Part shown: piece by piece, positions 45,389 to 53,995 of the stretch
How positions within the stretch are numbered: position 1 is the stretch's first letter
Layout: each line of letters begins with the position of its first letter
DNA from: Methanolinea sp.
GTDB taxonomy: Archaea > Halobacteriota > Methanomicrobia > Methanomicrobiales > Methanospirillaceae
Assembly: GCA_030019395.1 (NCBI GenBank)
Contig: JASEES010000047.1
Coordinates: 62,001 to 126,000 of the forward strand
Direction: 5' to 3'
Length of the DNA: 64,000 nt
Translations under genes and position numbers: made by a program
Notes under the pieces: model-generated
What the model was told of the DNA's origin: nothing
What the model saw: the letters and a program-made list of their open reading frames with translations, nothing else
Database searches by the model: none

Positions 45389-46624
45389 TCACGCCCCGTA
45401 CTTGGGCGACCGGTTCAGGAGGTCGAGAAGGATCGGCATCAGGGAGGATCCGCGTATCCTGTGGAGCCCGCCTTCGGCGCAGGAGATCTCGTTGAAGCTG
45501 GTCACGCGATCGACCCGGACACCCTCCCCCGCGATGACGACAGGGACAGGGTCGGCACTGTGATCCTTCACGCTGCAGGGCGTGGAGTGGTCTGCGCAGA
45601 CGACGATGAGCGTATCCGGCAATCTTGCAAGAGGTGCAAGGGCAAGGTCGATCTTCTCGATGAAAGCCACCTTTTCACGGACGTTTCCGTCGTGTCCTGC
45701 CTCGTCGGCCCCCTTGATGTTGACGAGGACGAAGTCTGCCGAAGAGAGCGCCTCCCTCGCGGCCCGGACCTTTGCACCCAGGTCCGAGTCGACCGATCCG
45801 GTGATCCCCGGCACGTCAACGCGGGTAAGCCCGACGGCGGTCCCGATCCCGGAGATGAGGGCGGCAGCCGATATGACCTTCCCGGACAGGCCATACTTCG
45901 TGGAGAAAGGCTCGAAGTATCCCATCTTCCCGGCTCCCCTGACAAGGACCGTGTTTGCAGGCAAAAGACCCTCTGCCCGCCTCGATGCGTTAACGGGATG
46001 GTCCCGGAGGATCTCTTCTGCCTGGGCCACGAAGGCGGCCAGGGCCCGGGCCGTCATCCTGTCTGCCTCGTCCCCGCTCCGTGCCTCGAAGGGGAGGGGC
46101 GGCACACCCTCCTTCTTCGGGTCGTTCGACGTGACCGCGACACCGAGTCCCTCTCCCCGGAACGCGAGGGCTGCCCGGTGCCCGGCGCCGGAACGGAAGA
46201 AAAATTCCACACCCAGCGGGGAGAGGTCGACGCCCTCCTGGATGGCCTGCGAAAGGGGTTCTGTCCTGTGTATCCTGCCGGCCCTCCGGTCGACCACACG
46301 GCCCTGATCGTCCAGCGTCGCGTAGTTGCACCGAAATCCGATCATGCCAGGTTCCATGTGGATACCGCAGCCCTCGGCCTCGAGCGGCCCTCTCCCGGTA
46401 TAGTACTTTTCGGGTTCGTACCCGAGCAGGCTCAGGTGGGCCGTGTCGGAACCGGGCCGGATACCGGGGGCGATCGTGTCCATGATGCCGCAGGCACCTT
46501 CGGCCGCGATCCCGTCGAGGATGGGGGTTACTGCCGCCTGGAGTGGTGTCCGGTTGCCGAGTTCCGGGCAGGGCCGGTCGGAGATGCCGTCGAGGACGAG
46601 AAAGAGGATCTTGTGTGCCGTCAT
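45389..46624 (-). CDS. apgM: 2,3-bisphosphoglycerate-independent phosphoglycerate mutase
   Basis: A 411-residue archaeal iPGM (ApgM). Alkaline-phosphatase fold motifs are visible: FLVLDGISDRPCPELGNRTPLQAA at the N-terminus with the metal-binding Asp and substrate Thr, PGSDTAHLSLLGY with the nucleophilic Ser, and ADHSTPCSVKDHSADPVP near the C-terminus with metal-binding residues. It interconverts 3- and 2-phosphoglycerate in gluconeogenesis and glycolysis. Confidence 0.95.
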   Translation of the reverse strand: MTAHKILFLVLDGISDRPCPELGNRTPLQAAVTPILDGIAAEGACGIMDTIAPGIRPGSDTAHLSLLGYEPEKYYTGRGPLEAEGCGIHMEPGMIGFRCNYATLDDQGRVVDRRAGRIHRTEPLSQAIQEGVDLSPLGVEFFFRSGAGHRAALAFRGEGLGVAVTSNDPKKEGVPPLPFEARSGDEADRMTARALAAFVAQAEEILRDHPVNASRRAEGLLPANTVLVRGAGKMGYFEPFSTKYGLSGKVISAAALISGIGTAVGLTRVDVPGITGSVDSDLGAKVRAAREALSSADFVLVNIKGADEAGHDGNVREKVAFIEKIDLALAPLARLPDTLIVVCADHSTPCSVKDHSADPVPVVIAGEGVRVDRVTSFNEISCAEGGLHRIRGSSLMPILLDLLNRSPKYGA

Positions 46625-46754
46625 GACAGGGAAGTTTTGTCACCACGCTCACTTATGTTTCACCCCCGCCGGATGCCGGGAGGAAAAAGGGCGCGTGCCC
46701 CTCCTCCCGGGAGCGGTGAGAAAAAAGATGTTTCCAAAAAAAGGCGGTATTTTC

Positions 46755-47348
46755 CTACACGACCTTGGCCGTGGTCAGCTTTGACTTGATGACCTCGACA
46801 CGCCGGACCGGGAAGACGGGCTTGACCGCCTTGAAGACCTCGCGGGAGAAGTCGCCGTTGACGATGCCGGAAATGATCCCGTTCATGTCTGCTTCCGATC
46901 CCATCTTCGAGATCATTGAGGAGATGATGCTCCGGATCTCGTGGGCCTGGGAGAGGTTTGCACGCGTGAGCGTAAAGCACGTCACCGTGAGATCTACCCT
47001 TTTTCCATCCTTTGTCGTGACCGGGACGTGGCAGTCGATGCGCGACGTGCGCCTCTTGATCATCGACCGCAGGTAGTCGCGGGTGATCTCGTGGCCCACG
47101 AACTCGGTGTACGCCGAGTCCCCTGCCACGTTTGCGATCTTGAACTTCATCTTGACGTTCTGCCGGGCGTAATCGTTGATGATCTCGCCCAGCGTGGTCT
47201 GCAGGATCCGCCCGACCACGCTCTCCGGGTCGTTGGCGATCGTATCCCCGATGTAGGTCTTTCCAAGGACCTCGGGTGCAAACACCTTGTACCAGCTCTT
47301 GGCTTTCCAGCCTTCCACTCGTCTTCCTGATTGTTTCTTCTTTGCCAT
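46755..47348 (-). CDS. rps3ae: Ribosomal protein S3Ae (S1e)
   Basis: A 197-residue archaeal S3Ae. Features: basic N-terminus (MAKKKQSGRR), APEVLGKTYIGDTIANDPESVVGR, and DYLRSMIKRRTSRIDC. It is part of the small ribosomal subunit, specific to archaea and eukaryotes. It lies behind pcc1 on the same strand, a gene order widely kept in archaea. Confidence 0.96.
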   Translation of the reverse strand: MAKKKQSGRRVEGWKAKSWYKVFAPEVLGKTYIGDTIANDPESVVGRILQTTLGEIINDYARQNVKMKFKIANVAGDSAYTEFVGHEITRDYLRSMIKRRTSRIDCHVPVTTKDGKRVDLTVTCFTLTRANLSQAHEIRSIISSMISKMGSEADMNGIISGIVNGDFSREVFKAVKPVFPVRRVEVIKSKLTTAKVV

Positions 47349-47414
47349 TGTATCACCAGGTTCCGTCCTGTCTTTCTTCTTTTTGTCCTTCCCTTCGGGG
47401 CGTTGTCCGCCCTG

Positions 47415-47708
47415 TCACCGGGTCTCTCCCTGCCCGTCGCACGGCGGTTTTGGCCTGCGCGGAGCCGGGTCCCTCTCTTCTCCTTTTTCCGGGACGAGGC
47501 TGCAGAGGTCTTCTGCAATTGCCAGGTTCATGAGGTAGTCGTCCACTGATGCGATCACCGACCGGAGCGAGTCTCCCCGGATCTCGGTCACGACCTGCCC
47601 GCCTTCGGACCACGTCCGCATGCTCTGGAGGTTGTCCGGCCGCAGGGACGCCGCGATGCACTCCGCCCGGGAATGCCGGGTCCGCAGGATGCCCCGGATC
47701 TCCATCAT
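47415..47708 (-). CDS. pcc1: KEOPS complex subunit Pcc1
   Basis: A 97-residue Pcc1 with the typical alpha/beta domain (IAASLRPDN; IRGDSLRSVIASVDDYLMNLAIAEDL) and a C-terminal charged tail of about 25 residues. Pcc1 dimerises the KEOPS complex that makes the t6A37 base of tRNA. Two ATG codons in a row (47708, 47705) open it; the first is inside the stop region of the upstream DHH gene, so the overlap is 4 bp. Confidence 0.9.
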   Translation of the reverse strand: MMEIRGILRTRHSRAECIAASLRPDNLQSMRTWSEGGQVVTEIRGDSLRSVIASVDDYLMNLAIAEDLCSLVPEKGEERDPAPRRPKPPCDGQGETR

Positions 47709-48925
47709 GCAGCCACCGATTTCTGCAGGGCGTCCATGAACCGGGAGAGCTGCCCTGCCGGGACCGTTGCTCCAGCTCTCTGCCTGTGACCGCCCCCGAA
47801 TCCACCGACCTGGACTGCCGCGACGTGCACGTGTTCGCTGATATCGATGTCGCGGCCCGGCGTGACGCGGACCGAGACGAAAGCGAGGTCATCTTTCTGC
47901 GCTGCAACGGCCACAACGGGCCGGTCATGCAGGCAGTCCCGGGAGAAGGCGTCGGCAACGTCGCTTGCAACCGACGGGTCCCCGACCTCCACCACGCCGG
48001 AGACGTCCTTTTGCTCCCAGCACGACCGGAGCGCCCGGATCACGTTGAGCCTGTGCCTGATCGTGCACTCGTATGCCTCGTCGAGACCCGCGGTTGACCG
48101 GAGGCAGAGGGAGGCAGCAAGCCCCCCGTGTCCTGATTTCCCGCATGCGTCCACGACAGCGGTGAGCGTGTGGGCGTCCGGGACGACCTCCCGCTGGAGG
48201 CTGTAGCAGTCCCCGTAGAGCGATTCGAGCGTCTCCACCGGAGCATACAGCGCCACCCGCAGGACGATGAGCGAGAGGAGCTTATCGAGCGAGACCTTCC
48301 CGTCCCCGGCTGCACTCTCCAGGAGGTCGGAGACTGCCATCTCGTCGCCGCTCACCTGGTGGAGATAGGGGTTGAGCGCCCCGTAGAGCCTCTCGTGGTC
48401 GTCCCTGCCGGCAAGCAGCAGGCCTTTGCCGGGGGAGACCAGGCCCAGCGCCACGGCATCGTTGAAGATGGCGAGGTTCTCTCCCGCCAGTTGCTGGCCG
48501 TCGCCGATGATGCCGAGCATGACGAGCCCGGCGAGGTCGCGGTTGTCACCCAGCGCCTGCGCAACCAGGAACGCGGCCCCCGCGGAGGAGAGTTCGCGTT
48601 CCCCGTCGACGCCGCAGAGCCGCGGGTTGACCTGGAGGGCACCGCTGAACCGGGGGACATGGTGGTCGATTACCATGACTTCCGGCGGCAGGTCGGGGAT
48701 CCCTGATCCGAGGTCGCAGAGGAGCGCAGGCGTCTCCGGGGAGAGGGTCGCGGGGCTGATGTGCGAAACGACGCGCAGCCTGAACCGGATACCCTTCCGG
48801 AGGAGTGCCATGCAGACGATGGCACCTGCTGCTATTCCGTCCGCATCATGGTGTGCATACACCTCCACGAACTCCTGCCGGGCAAGGTGCCCGGCGAGGT
48901 GTGCTGCGGCCTCGGCCAGGGTCAT
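47705..48925 (-). CDS. RecJ-like DHH/DHHA1 phosphoesterase
   Basis: A 406-residue protein with the DHH phosphoesterase motifs (HHDADGIAAG near residue 26 and VIDHHVP near residue 85) and a C-terminal DHHA1 domain (FGGGHRQRAGAT). Archaeal RecJ-like proteins include GAN nuclease of the replisome and RNA exonucleases; this one is placed with S15 and Pcc1, as in other archaea. It is probably a manganese-dependent 5'-3' nuclease. Confidence 0.93.
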   Translation of the reverse strand: MTLAEAAAHLAGHLARQEFVEVYAHHDADGIAAGAIVCMALLRKGIRFRLRVVSHISPATLSPETPALLCDLGSGIPDLPPEVMVIDHHVPRFSGALQVNPRLCGVDGERELSSAGAAFLVAQALGDNRDLAGLVMLGIIGDGQQLAGENLAIFNDAVALGLVSPGKGLLLAGRDDHERLYGALNPYLHQVSGDEMAVSDLLESAAGDGKVSLDKLLSLIVLRVALYAPVETLESLYGDCYSLQREVVPDAHTLTAVVDACGKSGHGGLAASLCLRSTAGLDEAYECTIRHRLNVIRALRSCWEQKDVSGVVEVGDPSVASDVADAFSRDCLHDRPVVAVAAQKDDLAFVSVRVTPGRDIDISEHVHVAAVQVGGFGGGHRQRAGATVPAGQLSRFMDALQKSVAA

Positions 48926-48931
48926 GGGATC

Positions 48932-49390
48932 TTAGCGCGAGAGCAGGATCTCGGCACTCTCCGGCTTGTAGCTCCAGTCCTTGGGCAGCCTGCCCGTCCC
49001 GGTATAGTACTTGACCAGGCGGCGGACCTTGGACTCGGTGAGCTGCAGTTGCCTCTTGTTGTGCAGGTCGTTCTTGTTCTCGGCCATGTGCTTGCGAAGA
49101 CCGAGCGCCTTTGCGATCAGGTTCCGCAGGTCTTCCGGGATCTCGGGTTCCATCCCCTTTTCTTTCAGGATTTGGCTGATCCGTTTTCCCGTCACCAGTT
49201 TCACGTCGGGGACGCCGTGGCGGTCCCGCAGGATCAGGCCGATCCGGCTCGCGGACATGCCTTCCTTCCGCAGGTCGACGATGATCTTCTCGATGGCCGC
49301 GACATCCGTGTTCGCCCATGACGGGGCTTCCTTGCGGAACGGGCGGACCGATCCCGAGTGTCCCCTGCGCCGTGCGTGCATTCGTGCCAT
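48932..49390 (-). CDS. rps15: Ribosomal protein S15
   Basis: A 152-residue archaeal S15 (eukaryotic S13 type). The MARMHARRRGHSGS N-terminus and LRKHMAENKNDLHNKRQL with KVRRLVKYYTGTGRLP core are diagnostic. It binds 16S rRNA at the three-way junction of helices 20-22. The gene has a strong GGAGGTGA ribosome site (rc of 49400-49407) and a leader of at least 110 nt that contains inverted repeats. Confidence 0.97.
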   Translation of the reverse strand: MARMHARRRGHSGSVRPFRKEAPSWANTDVAAIEKIIVDLRKEGMSASRIGLILRDRHGVPDVKLVTGKRISQILKEKGMEPEIPEDLRNLIAKALGLRKHMAENKNDLHNKRQLQLTESKVRRLVKYYTGTGRLPKDWSYKPESAEILLSR

Positions 49391-49418
49391 AGTCTTGTGT
49401 CACCTCCGAAATACCCAA

Positions 49419-49513
49419 ATGTAAATCCGAAAAGAGCCACAGGCTGACTCTCCGTAATCCCAGGAGGCCCGGGTTACCCGGGCCCGTGCATGGTCTGCAC
49501 GTCGGACTTACAT
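49419..49513 (-). ncRNA. Structured leader or RNA element upstream of rps15
   Basis: Read on the minus strand the element has an outer pairing of 49503-49513 with 49419-49429 (11 bp, one G-U), a hairpin 49485-49501 (6 bp), a perfect 8-bp hairpin 49466-49484 with a 3-nt loop, and a hairpin 49435-49445 (4 bp). The single non-Watson-Crick pair is a G-U on the minus strand but a C-A mismatch on the plus strand, which favours RNA from the minus strand. The TATA box at 49525-49532 would start transcription near 49502, just inside the outer stem, so that stem may need a promoter further upstream. An autoregulatory S15 leader is the simplest idea. Confidence 0.45.
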
Positions 49514-49524
49514 CTGCCAGCACC

Positions 49525-49532
49525 CTTATAAG
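49525..49532 (-). promoter_or_regulatory. TATA box of rps15 operon
   Basis: CTTATAAG on the minus strand, a perfectly symmetric TATA box flanked by GCAC and GTGC, lies about 135 bp upstream of the S15 ATG. It is the best promoter of the S15-RecJ-Pcc1-S3Ae run. Confidence 0.6.
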
Positions 49533-49579
49533 TGCTGTCTATCCATTTGGCAGGCGTACTCTTAATGATATCGCGGGGG

Positions 49580-50812
49580 CTACAGCGGCTCCCCGTAGCG
49601 GTTGATGAGCCGGATCAGGTCGGCGAATGCCTCCATCTCCAGGGCGAGCACCGCGTTCCTGTCCATGCCCATGCTCGTCTCGGCGTCTGCCGTGAGGCAC
49701 TCGGGTCCCCGCAGGACGGTCCTTGCAACACCGTCCCGCGAGAGGACGGATTGGGCCTCCCTGTCATACACGAATGCCCTGCCCGGGATGATGACCAGGG
49801 GCTCGAGGTCCCGGGGGTCCAGCGCCCGGAGGTCATCGATGGTGATCAGGCAGGCAATGTCCTTTTCGACCGGGACGACTGATGCCCCCTTCCCGCACTG
49901 CGAGAGGATGGACGCGATGTAGGGAGCGGCGATCCTGCCGGAGATGACGCTTGCCCGCCTCCCGATACGGGGGAGTTTTGCGACCAGGTCCGGTTCTGCG
50001 GCGAGGGCAAACGGTGACCCGATCTGGGGATCCCAGAGGGGTGTCCCGCTAATCTTTATCCGGAACTTCCGGGAGAGCGCGGTGACCATGTCGCGGAACC
50101 CGGCGACATCCTGCACGGGGTGGCCGGGAATAACGGGGGCGTTTCCGAGGATCAGGCCCTGGTCCGTCCGGTTGGCAAACCGCATCAGGATGATGCCCTT
50201 TGCACCTCTCTCCTCGAGCCAGCGGCACGTCTCCTCGAGGACGGGGCCGTCGTTGACTCCCGGCAGGACGACGCAGGCAGCGTACACGTCGATCTCAGCA
50301 CATAGTCTCTCGAGGACCGCAAGCGAGGCTTCCGGTGTCGGGTCGTGCATGTAGCGCCTCCGGAGATCGGGGCGGACGGAGAAGACAGTGAACGATATCT
50401 CGGAAAGGCCGGACTGGACAAGGAAATCTGCGATGCCGGGATCATCGAACCCCTTGCCGCTCGTGTACCCGATGTGGAGCGGGGCCTCCATGCTCGCCAG
50501 GAGCTCGATGAGATCCCGGAAACGGGGGTAACAGCTGGGATCCCCGCCGCCGCTGATCGTGATGCGGCTCACCTCGTCGGGGATGGCCTGGAGGCGGGCG
50601 AGGACATCATCGGCAACGTCGCGGAGGTCCCGAAAACCGCTGTAATACTCGCGGACGCTCCGGCTGCAGTAGTCGCATCCCTTCCGGAAGGGCGGGCAGT
50701 ACCGGCAGCCGAAGGGGGGCGTATCCCGGACGTGCTTGAAGTAACAGTACTCGCAGAACCCCCGGCAGTCGACACCGGGGCGTCCCCCGATGTCCACGGT
50801 GAGGTGTGCCAT
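49580..50812 (-). CDS. mmp10: Methanogenesis marker 10 (McrA arginine C-methyltransferase)
   Basis: A 410-residue radical SAM protein. The N-terminus reads DIGGRPGVDCRGFCEYCYFK with Cys16, Cys20 and Cys23 holding the radical SAM cluster, then Cys36, Cys39, Cys46 and Cys49 (CRYC, CDYC) as a second metal site. This is Mmp10, which installs the 5-C-(S)-methylarginine of methyl-coenzyme M reductase and uses a corrinoid cofactor. It is diagnostic of methanogens and their relatives. It lies 190 bp downstream of the S15 leader on the same strand but with its own start. Confidence 0.95.
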   Translation of the reverse strand: MAHLTVDIGGRPGVDCRGFCEYCYFKHVRDTPPFGCRYCPPFRKGCDYCSRSVREYYSGFRDLRDVADDVLARLQAIPDEVSRITISGGGDPSCYPRFRDLIELLASMEAPLHIGYTSGKGFDDPGIADFLVQSGLSEISFTVFSVRPDLRRRYMHDPTPEASLAVLERLCAEIDVYAACVVLPGVNDGPVLEETCRWLEERGAKGIILMRFANRTDQGLILGNAPVIPGHPVQDVAGFRDMVTALSRKFRIKISGTPLWDPQIGSPFALAAEPDLVAKLPRIGRRASVISGRIAAPYIASILSQCGKGASVVPVEKDIACLITIDDLRALDPRDLEPLVIIPGRAFVYDREAQSVLSRDGVARTVLRGPECLTADAETSMGMDRNAVLALEMEAFADLIRLINRYGEPL

Positions 50813-50869
50813 TGTTCCAGTACCTGTCTTCTTTTTTTTGCGGTTAATGCCTTTGGATGGAGACTGTCG

Positions 50870-51385
50870 TCATGCACGGACAACGGCCGTGTCGTTGCCC
50901 TCCCACCCGATGAAAAGCTCCGAATAGCCAACGGTTCCCCGTCCCCCGTGGGTTACCCGTTCCGTCTCGACGACGAGCCGCACCCTGACAGGGGGTTTTT
51001 CCCTCCCCATGTCCTGCGGAGGATAGGACCAGTAAATCGATGGTTCCACGGTCCGGACGGTCGCGTTATGGATGACAACCCTGGGATCCGTCGAATTCCA
51101 CGAGACGAAGTGGCCATAACTCGCAGTCCACGTGTAGATCACCGGAATGGTTGGGCTGAACTCCGGTTCGAGGCGGATACCGACAGTGGACGACATGAGC
51201 GGGATGTAGCGGTCGGGCGTTGCACGGATTGAGATAGCGACCGGCGTGGGTGGGACGGTCGATCCTGCTGTCATTGTTTGCGTTCCCGGCAAAGACCCGG
51301 AGGAACCGCCGTGAGGCTGGCTGCACCCCGAACAGAGGATGAGGGCGAGGAGGAATAAGCAGGCAGGGAGGAAACGTACCTTCAT
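50870..51385 (-). CDS. Predicted lipoprotein of unknown function
   Basis: A 171-residue secreted protein. The start ATG 51385 gives a signal peptide with lipobox LCSGC, so Cys20 or so would carry the lipid. The rest is a single domain of beta strands (YTWTASYGHFVSWNSTDPRVVIH) with no recognised family. It is divergent from a second lipoprotein gene 346 bp away. Confidence 0.7.
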   Translation of the reverse strand: MKVRFLPACLFLLALILCSGCSQPHGGSSGSLPGTQTMTAGSTVPPTPVAISIRATPDRYIPLMSSTVGIRLEPEFSPTIPVIYTWTASYGHFVSWNSTDPRVVIHNATVRTVEPSIYWSYPPQDMGREKPPVRVRLVVETERVTHGGRGTVGYSELFIGWEGNDTAVVRA

Positions 51386-51731
51386 GGCACAGAGGTTCCC
51401 GCCCGGGGACGATAAAGGAGACCGTTTTTCCGTCCTTCCGCCGGGAGGGACGCATCCTTCCGGCAGGCTGCGATACTTCCCTCTATCCCGTTTCAATCTC
51501 CCGGCCGGTGAATCCCCTTGATCACGTGGTACTGCCGGATCACTACGGAGAAAGGTCATATCTTGCAGGGAAGATCTGTTGATAGATCGGCGCTTGTGTC
51601 CGTACCCTGTTATCACCTGCCTGTTGACACCCTGCCCGGGTGCATCCCCTGCAATGCACTCCGGAAAACCCGGATCATTCCCTGCCATCCACTGCGGGAT
51701 TAATGGGCTCTCGCGGATATCTCTTGGGTAT
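51386..51731. other. Gap between two divergent lipoproteins
   Basis: 346 bp with no supported gene. Open frames here lack homology, start sites and ribosome sites. It should hold two divergent promoters, but no convincing TATA box stands out on either side. Confidence 0.5.
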
Positions 51732-52127
51732 ATGAACCGCTCAATCTATTGCGGATGCCTCCTCCTCTGTGCGGCCCTCGCCCTCCTCGCTGCGGGCTGC
51801 CTTGCACCGGCGGCTACCGGGCCCGGCGCACACATTGCGTCTTTGCCCGTGTACGCGCGGGGCGACGTCCTTGCCGGGAACATGACAGCGGCCGGCTACG
51901 ATACGCCCGATCCGGATATTGCAGGAGTGCGGGCCCTCGTGCTCGGGTTTGAGCCCGGGAGCGACATGTATGTCTATACATTCGTAAGAACGCTCCCCAA
52001 CGGGAGCTACGGCTACGTCTTTTCCGAGAGCTGGGAAGCCAAGCTTGCCCGCCCGCGACCGGTCTTCGAGGCATACGGCCTTGGGAAGGTCGGGATGATG
52101 GCAGAGGAGTACCTCTGGAAAGTCTGA
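51732..52127 (+). CDS. Predicted small lipoprotein
   Basis: A 131-residue protein. ATG 51732 gives the signal peptide MNRSIYCGCLLLCAALALLAAGC with lipobox LAAGC (in outline) and a short body ending SWEAKLARPRPVFEAYGLGKVG. No family is recognised. It follows a divergent gap and precedes a DUF504 gene. Confidence 0.68.
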   Translation: MNRSIYCGCLLLCAALALLAAGCLAPAATGPGAHIASLPVYARGDVLAGNMTAAGYDTPDPDIAGVRALVLGFEPGSDMYVYTFVRTLPNGSYGYVFSESWEAKLARPRPVFEAYGLGKVGMMAEEYLWKV

Positions 52128-52393
52128 ATGCGAGTGGACTGCCGGGTTGTTCGAACGCATGGAATCCCGCTATTCATCCCGGAATATCCCGGGCAAAGCC
52201 GGAGCCGGAACCACGGCCGGGGTAATCCTTTCCCATTTTTTACCACGAATACGCGATGGAGGCCTTGCGGCCCGGTGCAGCACGGGATGACAGGTGACGG
52301 CGTGATATTGTGTTCCGGATGGAGGGGAACTGCCGACCGGACGCCAGCAGGCCTCCGGGGCCGGTATCCATTCATCCCCTCGGGAAAACAGCC

Positions 52394-52657
52394 ATGATGC
52401 GGAGCAGGGAAATCCTCCTCCAGCTCCTCCACGACTCCCGGTATTCCCTTTCCGATGCCGAGGTCTGGTACATTGACCGCGGTGCACCAGGGAACACGAG
52501 CCGGGTTTCGGGCAGGGGCATCGTCTCCGTGGAGGCGTTCTCCTTCGGGGTGGCAACGGAGAACGGGACAAAAGACATCCCTTACCACCGGATCCTCCGG
52601 ATTCTCCACAGGGGAGAGACGCTCTGGGAGAGGGGGATGAAGAGGGACAGGAGATGA
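52394..52657 (+). CDS. DUF504 (MJ1316) family protein
   Basis: An 87-residue protein: MMRSREILLQLLHDSRYSL, then WYIDRG and the DIPYHRILRILHRGETLWERG end match the DUF504/MJ1316 domain, which is thought to recognise RNA cyclic phosphate ends. The start is placed at ATG 52394 because homology begins there. Confidence 0.8.
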   Translation: MMRSREILLQLLHDSRYSLSDAEVWYIDRGAPGNTSRVSGRGIVSVEAFSFGVATENGTKDIPYHRILRILHRGETLWERGMKRDRR

Positions 52658-53243
52658 TGTGCGGGGGGGAAACACACCCGGGGTGTTTCGCAACCGGCCC
52701 TTGTTCATGAAAACGCCGGTGCATTTTTGCCAGGAGAATCGCTGGTTCTTTGCCTTCTGGGTGGGTGATGGGAACCGAATGCGGGGGCTGACGCATGCAG
52801 AGGTCAGAGGGTAAAAGGCCGGGCGGTCACAGGAACGAGACCAAAAGTGCATGGACTGCCCCGCATCCACTCCCGCATTGAGGATGGCCCGGGCAGCCCA
52901 CCCAAAAACCATCGCCGGCGGTTCTCCTCTCCATGTCATGGAAAGTTAAAAATCCTCTTTTCATCAACCACCTGGAGAAAAAGAAACCTGCTGGTAAACC
53001 CTCATGCAACGCATCTCCTTGACATAACGAAAGGTAAAATTCCTCTGGTTCGTCCGTCTCCCGGAGAAGGACCCCGGTGCAAAGTGCCGGAACAACCCCG
53101 AATGCTCATCCTGCTGCAGGGAACGGACGGCTCGCCTTTTATTAGTGACTGCGAGGCAGGGCTCCCGGACGGTCATCCGGAAGGGGAGAAAAAGACCCGA
53201 CTGTCGCCACATTTTTCAGGCACCGGCTGCAACATTATATGGC
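52658..53243. other. 586-bp intergenic gap before tRNA-Thr
   Basis: No protein gene is supported. A perfect inverted repeat GAAACAC (52669-52675) and GTGTTTC (52683-52689), loop 7, follows the DUF504 stop by 12 bp and may end its transcript. TTTTATTA near 53136 is a TATA candidate for the tRNA, but lies about 100 bp upstream. No small RNA could be assigned. Confidence 0.5.
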
Positions 53244-53316
53244 GCCCCAGTGGCTTAGCTGGCAGAGCGGCTGACTTGTAATCAGCAGGTCCCGTGTTCA
53301 AATCACGGCTGGGGCT
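53244..53316 (+). tRNA. tRNA-Thr (UGU)
   Basis: A 73-nt cloverleaf: acceptor stem GCCCCAG/CTGGGGC, anticodon arm GCTGA-CTTGTAA-TCAGC with anticodon TGT, T arm CCGTG-TTCAAAT-CACGG, discriminator T. No CCA is encoded and no intron is present. A TATA-like ATTATATG lies only about 7 bp upstream, too close to be the promoter. Confidence 0.95.
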
Positions 53317-53428
53317 TTTGCTCTTTGTGTCCGGTTCTATATCGCAATCATTTTGCCTTATTTTTTATTTTCATGAACTGATCTTTCCAAGATACCTTTG
53401 ACGTCACCCCTGTGTATTCTTCTGTCGT

Positions 53429-53686
53429 ATGGACATAGTATCAGGTCTCATGAAACAGGTTGGGACAGGAGACAACCTTTCCCTGATCAGCAGGTCAGTT
53501 GGTAGCGATGAAAAGGGTGTGCAGTCAGCACTCGGCATGGGACTTCCGGTGATCATGGGTGCTCTGTCAAACTCTGCACACTACCAGGCACTGCGAGTCA
53601 CTAGGCGTCAGTGGTTATACGGAATACAGCGACGGACACGCTGCGAAGGAGGGTGCGAGGAGCGGGAGAGAGCAGCATGCCGGTGA
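53429..53686 (+). pseudogene. Broken DUF937 protein gene
   Basis: The first 50 residues (MDIVSGLMKQVGTGDNLSLISRSVGSDEKGVQSALGMGLPV in outline) match the N-terminus of DUF937/YidB-like proteins. After about residue 50 similarity ends abruptly and the frame runs into unrelated, Arg-rich sequence to a stop at 53686. The C-terminal half of the family is missing, so the gene is broken by deletion or insertion. A possible remnant of another reading frame follows. Confidence 0.75.
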
Positions 53687-53995
53687 GGAGTGAAAACGAC
53701 GAAACCGGGAGTGTCATCATACCATGATCAATCATGAGAGAATAGGACCGGTATGTGAGCGGAGCAGAATGGAGGAGCACCGGATGGAATGGAGCGGAGA
53801 CGAACATTCCGGGCCGTCTAAAGTGTTCCGATCAATTAAATGATAGCGAGAGCAACCAGTTCCTCAATTTCCTCTTGCTCTTCTTCCTTTCTTCGGGAGG
53901 TTTTACGAGAAAAAGAAGAAGAGTTCGAAGTGAACAGACTCTTCAACCAATCAAGAAATCCCAAAGTCAAGTCCCGGTATACTGGTAATCATCTT
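53687..53995. other. Gap of unclear origin next to the UvrD-like gene
   Basis: 309 bp between the broken DUF937 gene and the helicase. It contains short G/A-rich near-repeats, an AT-rich stretch and open frames without homology. It may be the scar of the event that truncated DUF937. Confidence 0.45.

Noticed and set aside
45125-46789. 554-codon open frame antisense to apgM and the methyltransferase
   Set aside because: It spans two real minus-strand genes and lacks any family motif; GC-rich DNA creates such long shadows.
51518-51703. 61-codon frame between the divergent lipoproteins
   Set aside because: No ribosome site, no homology and low-complexity Cys/Pro-rich composition.
53231-53243. 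ATTATATG just before tRNA-Thr as its TATA box
   Set aside because: It lies about 7 bp from the mature 5' end, too close for an archaeal TATA box unless the transcript starts inside the tRNA.
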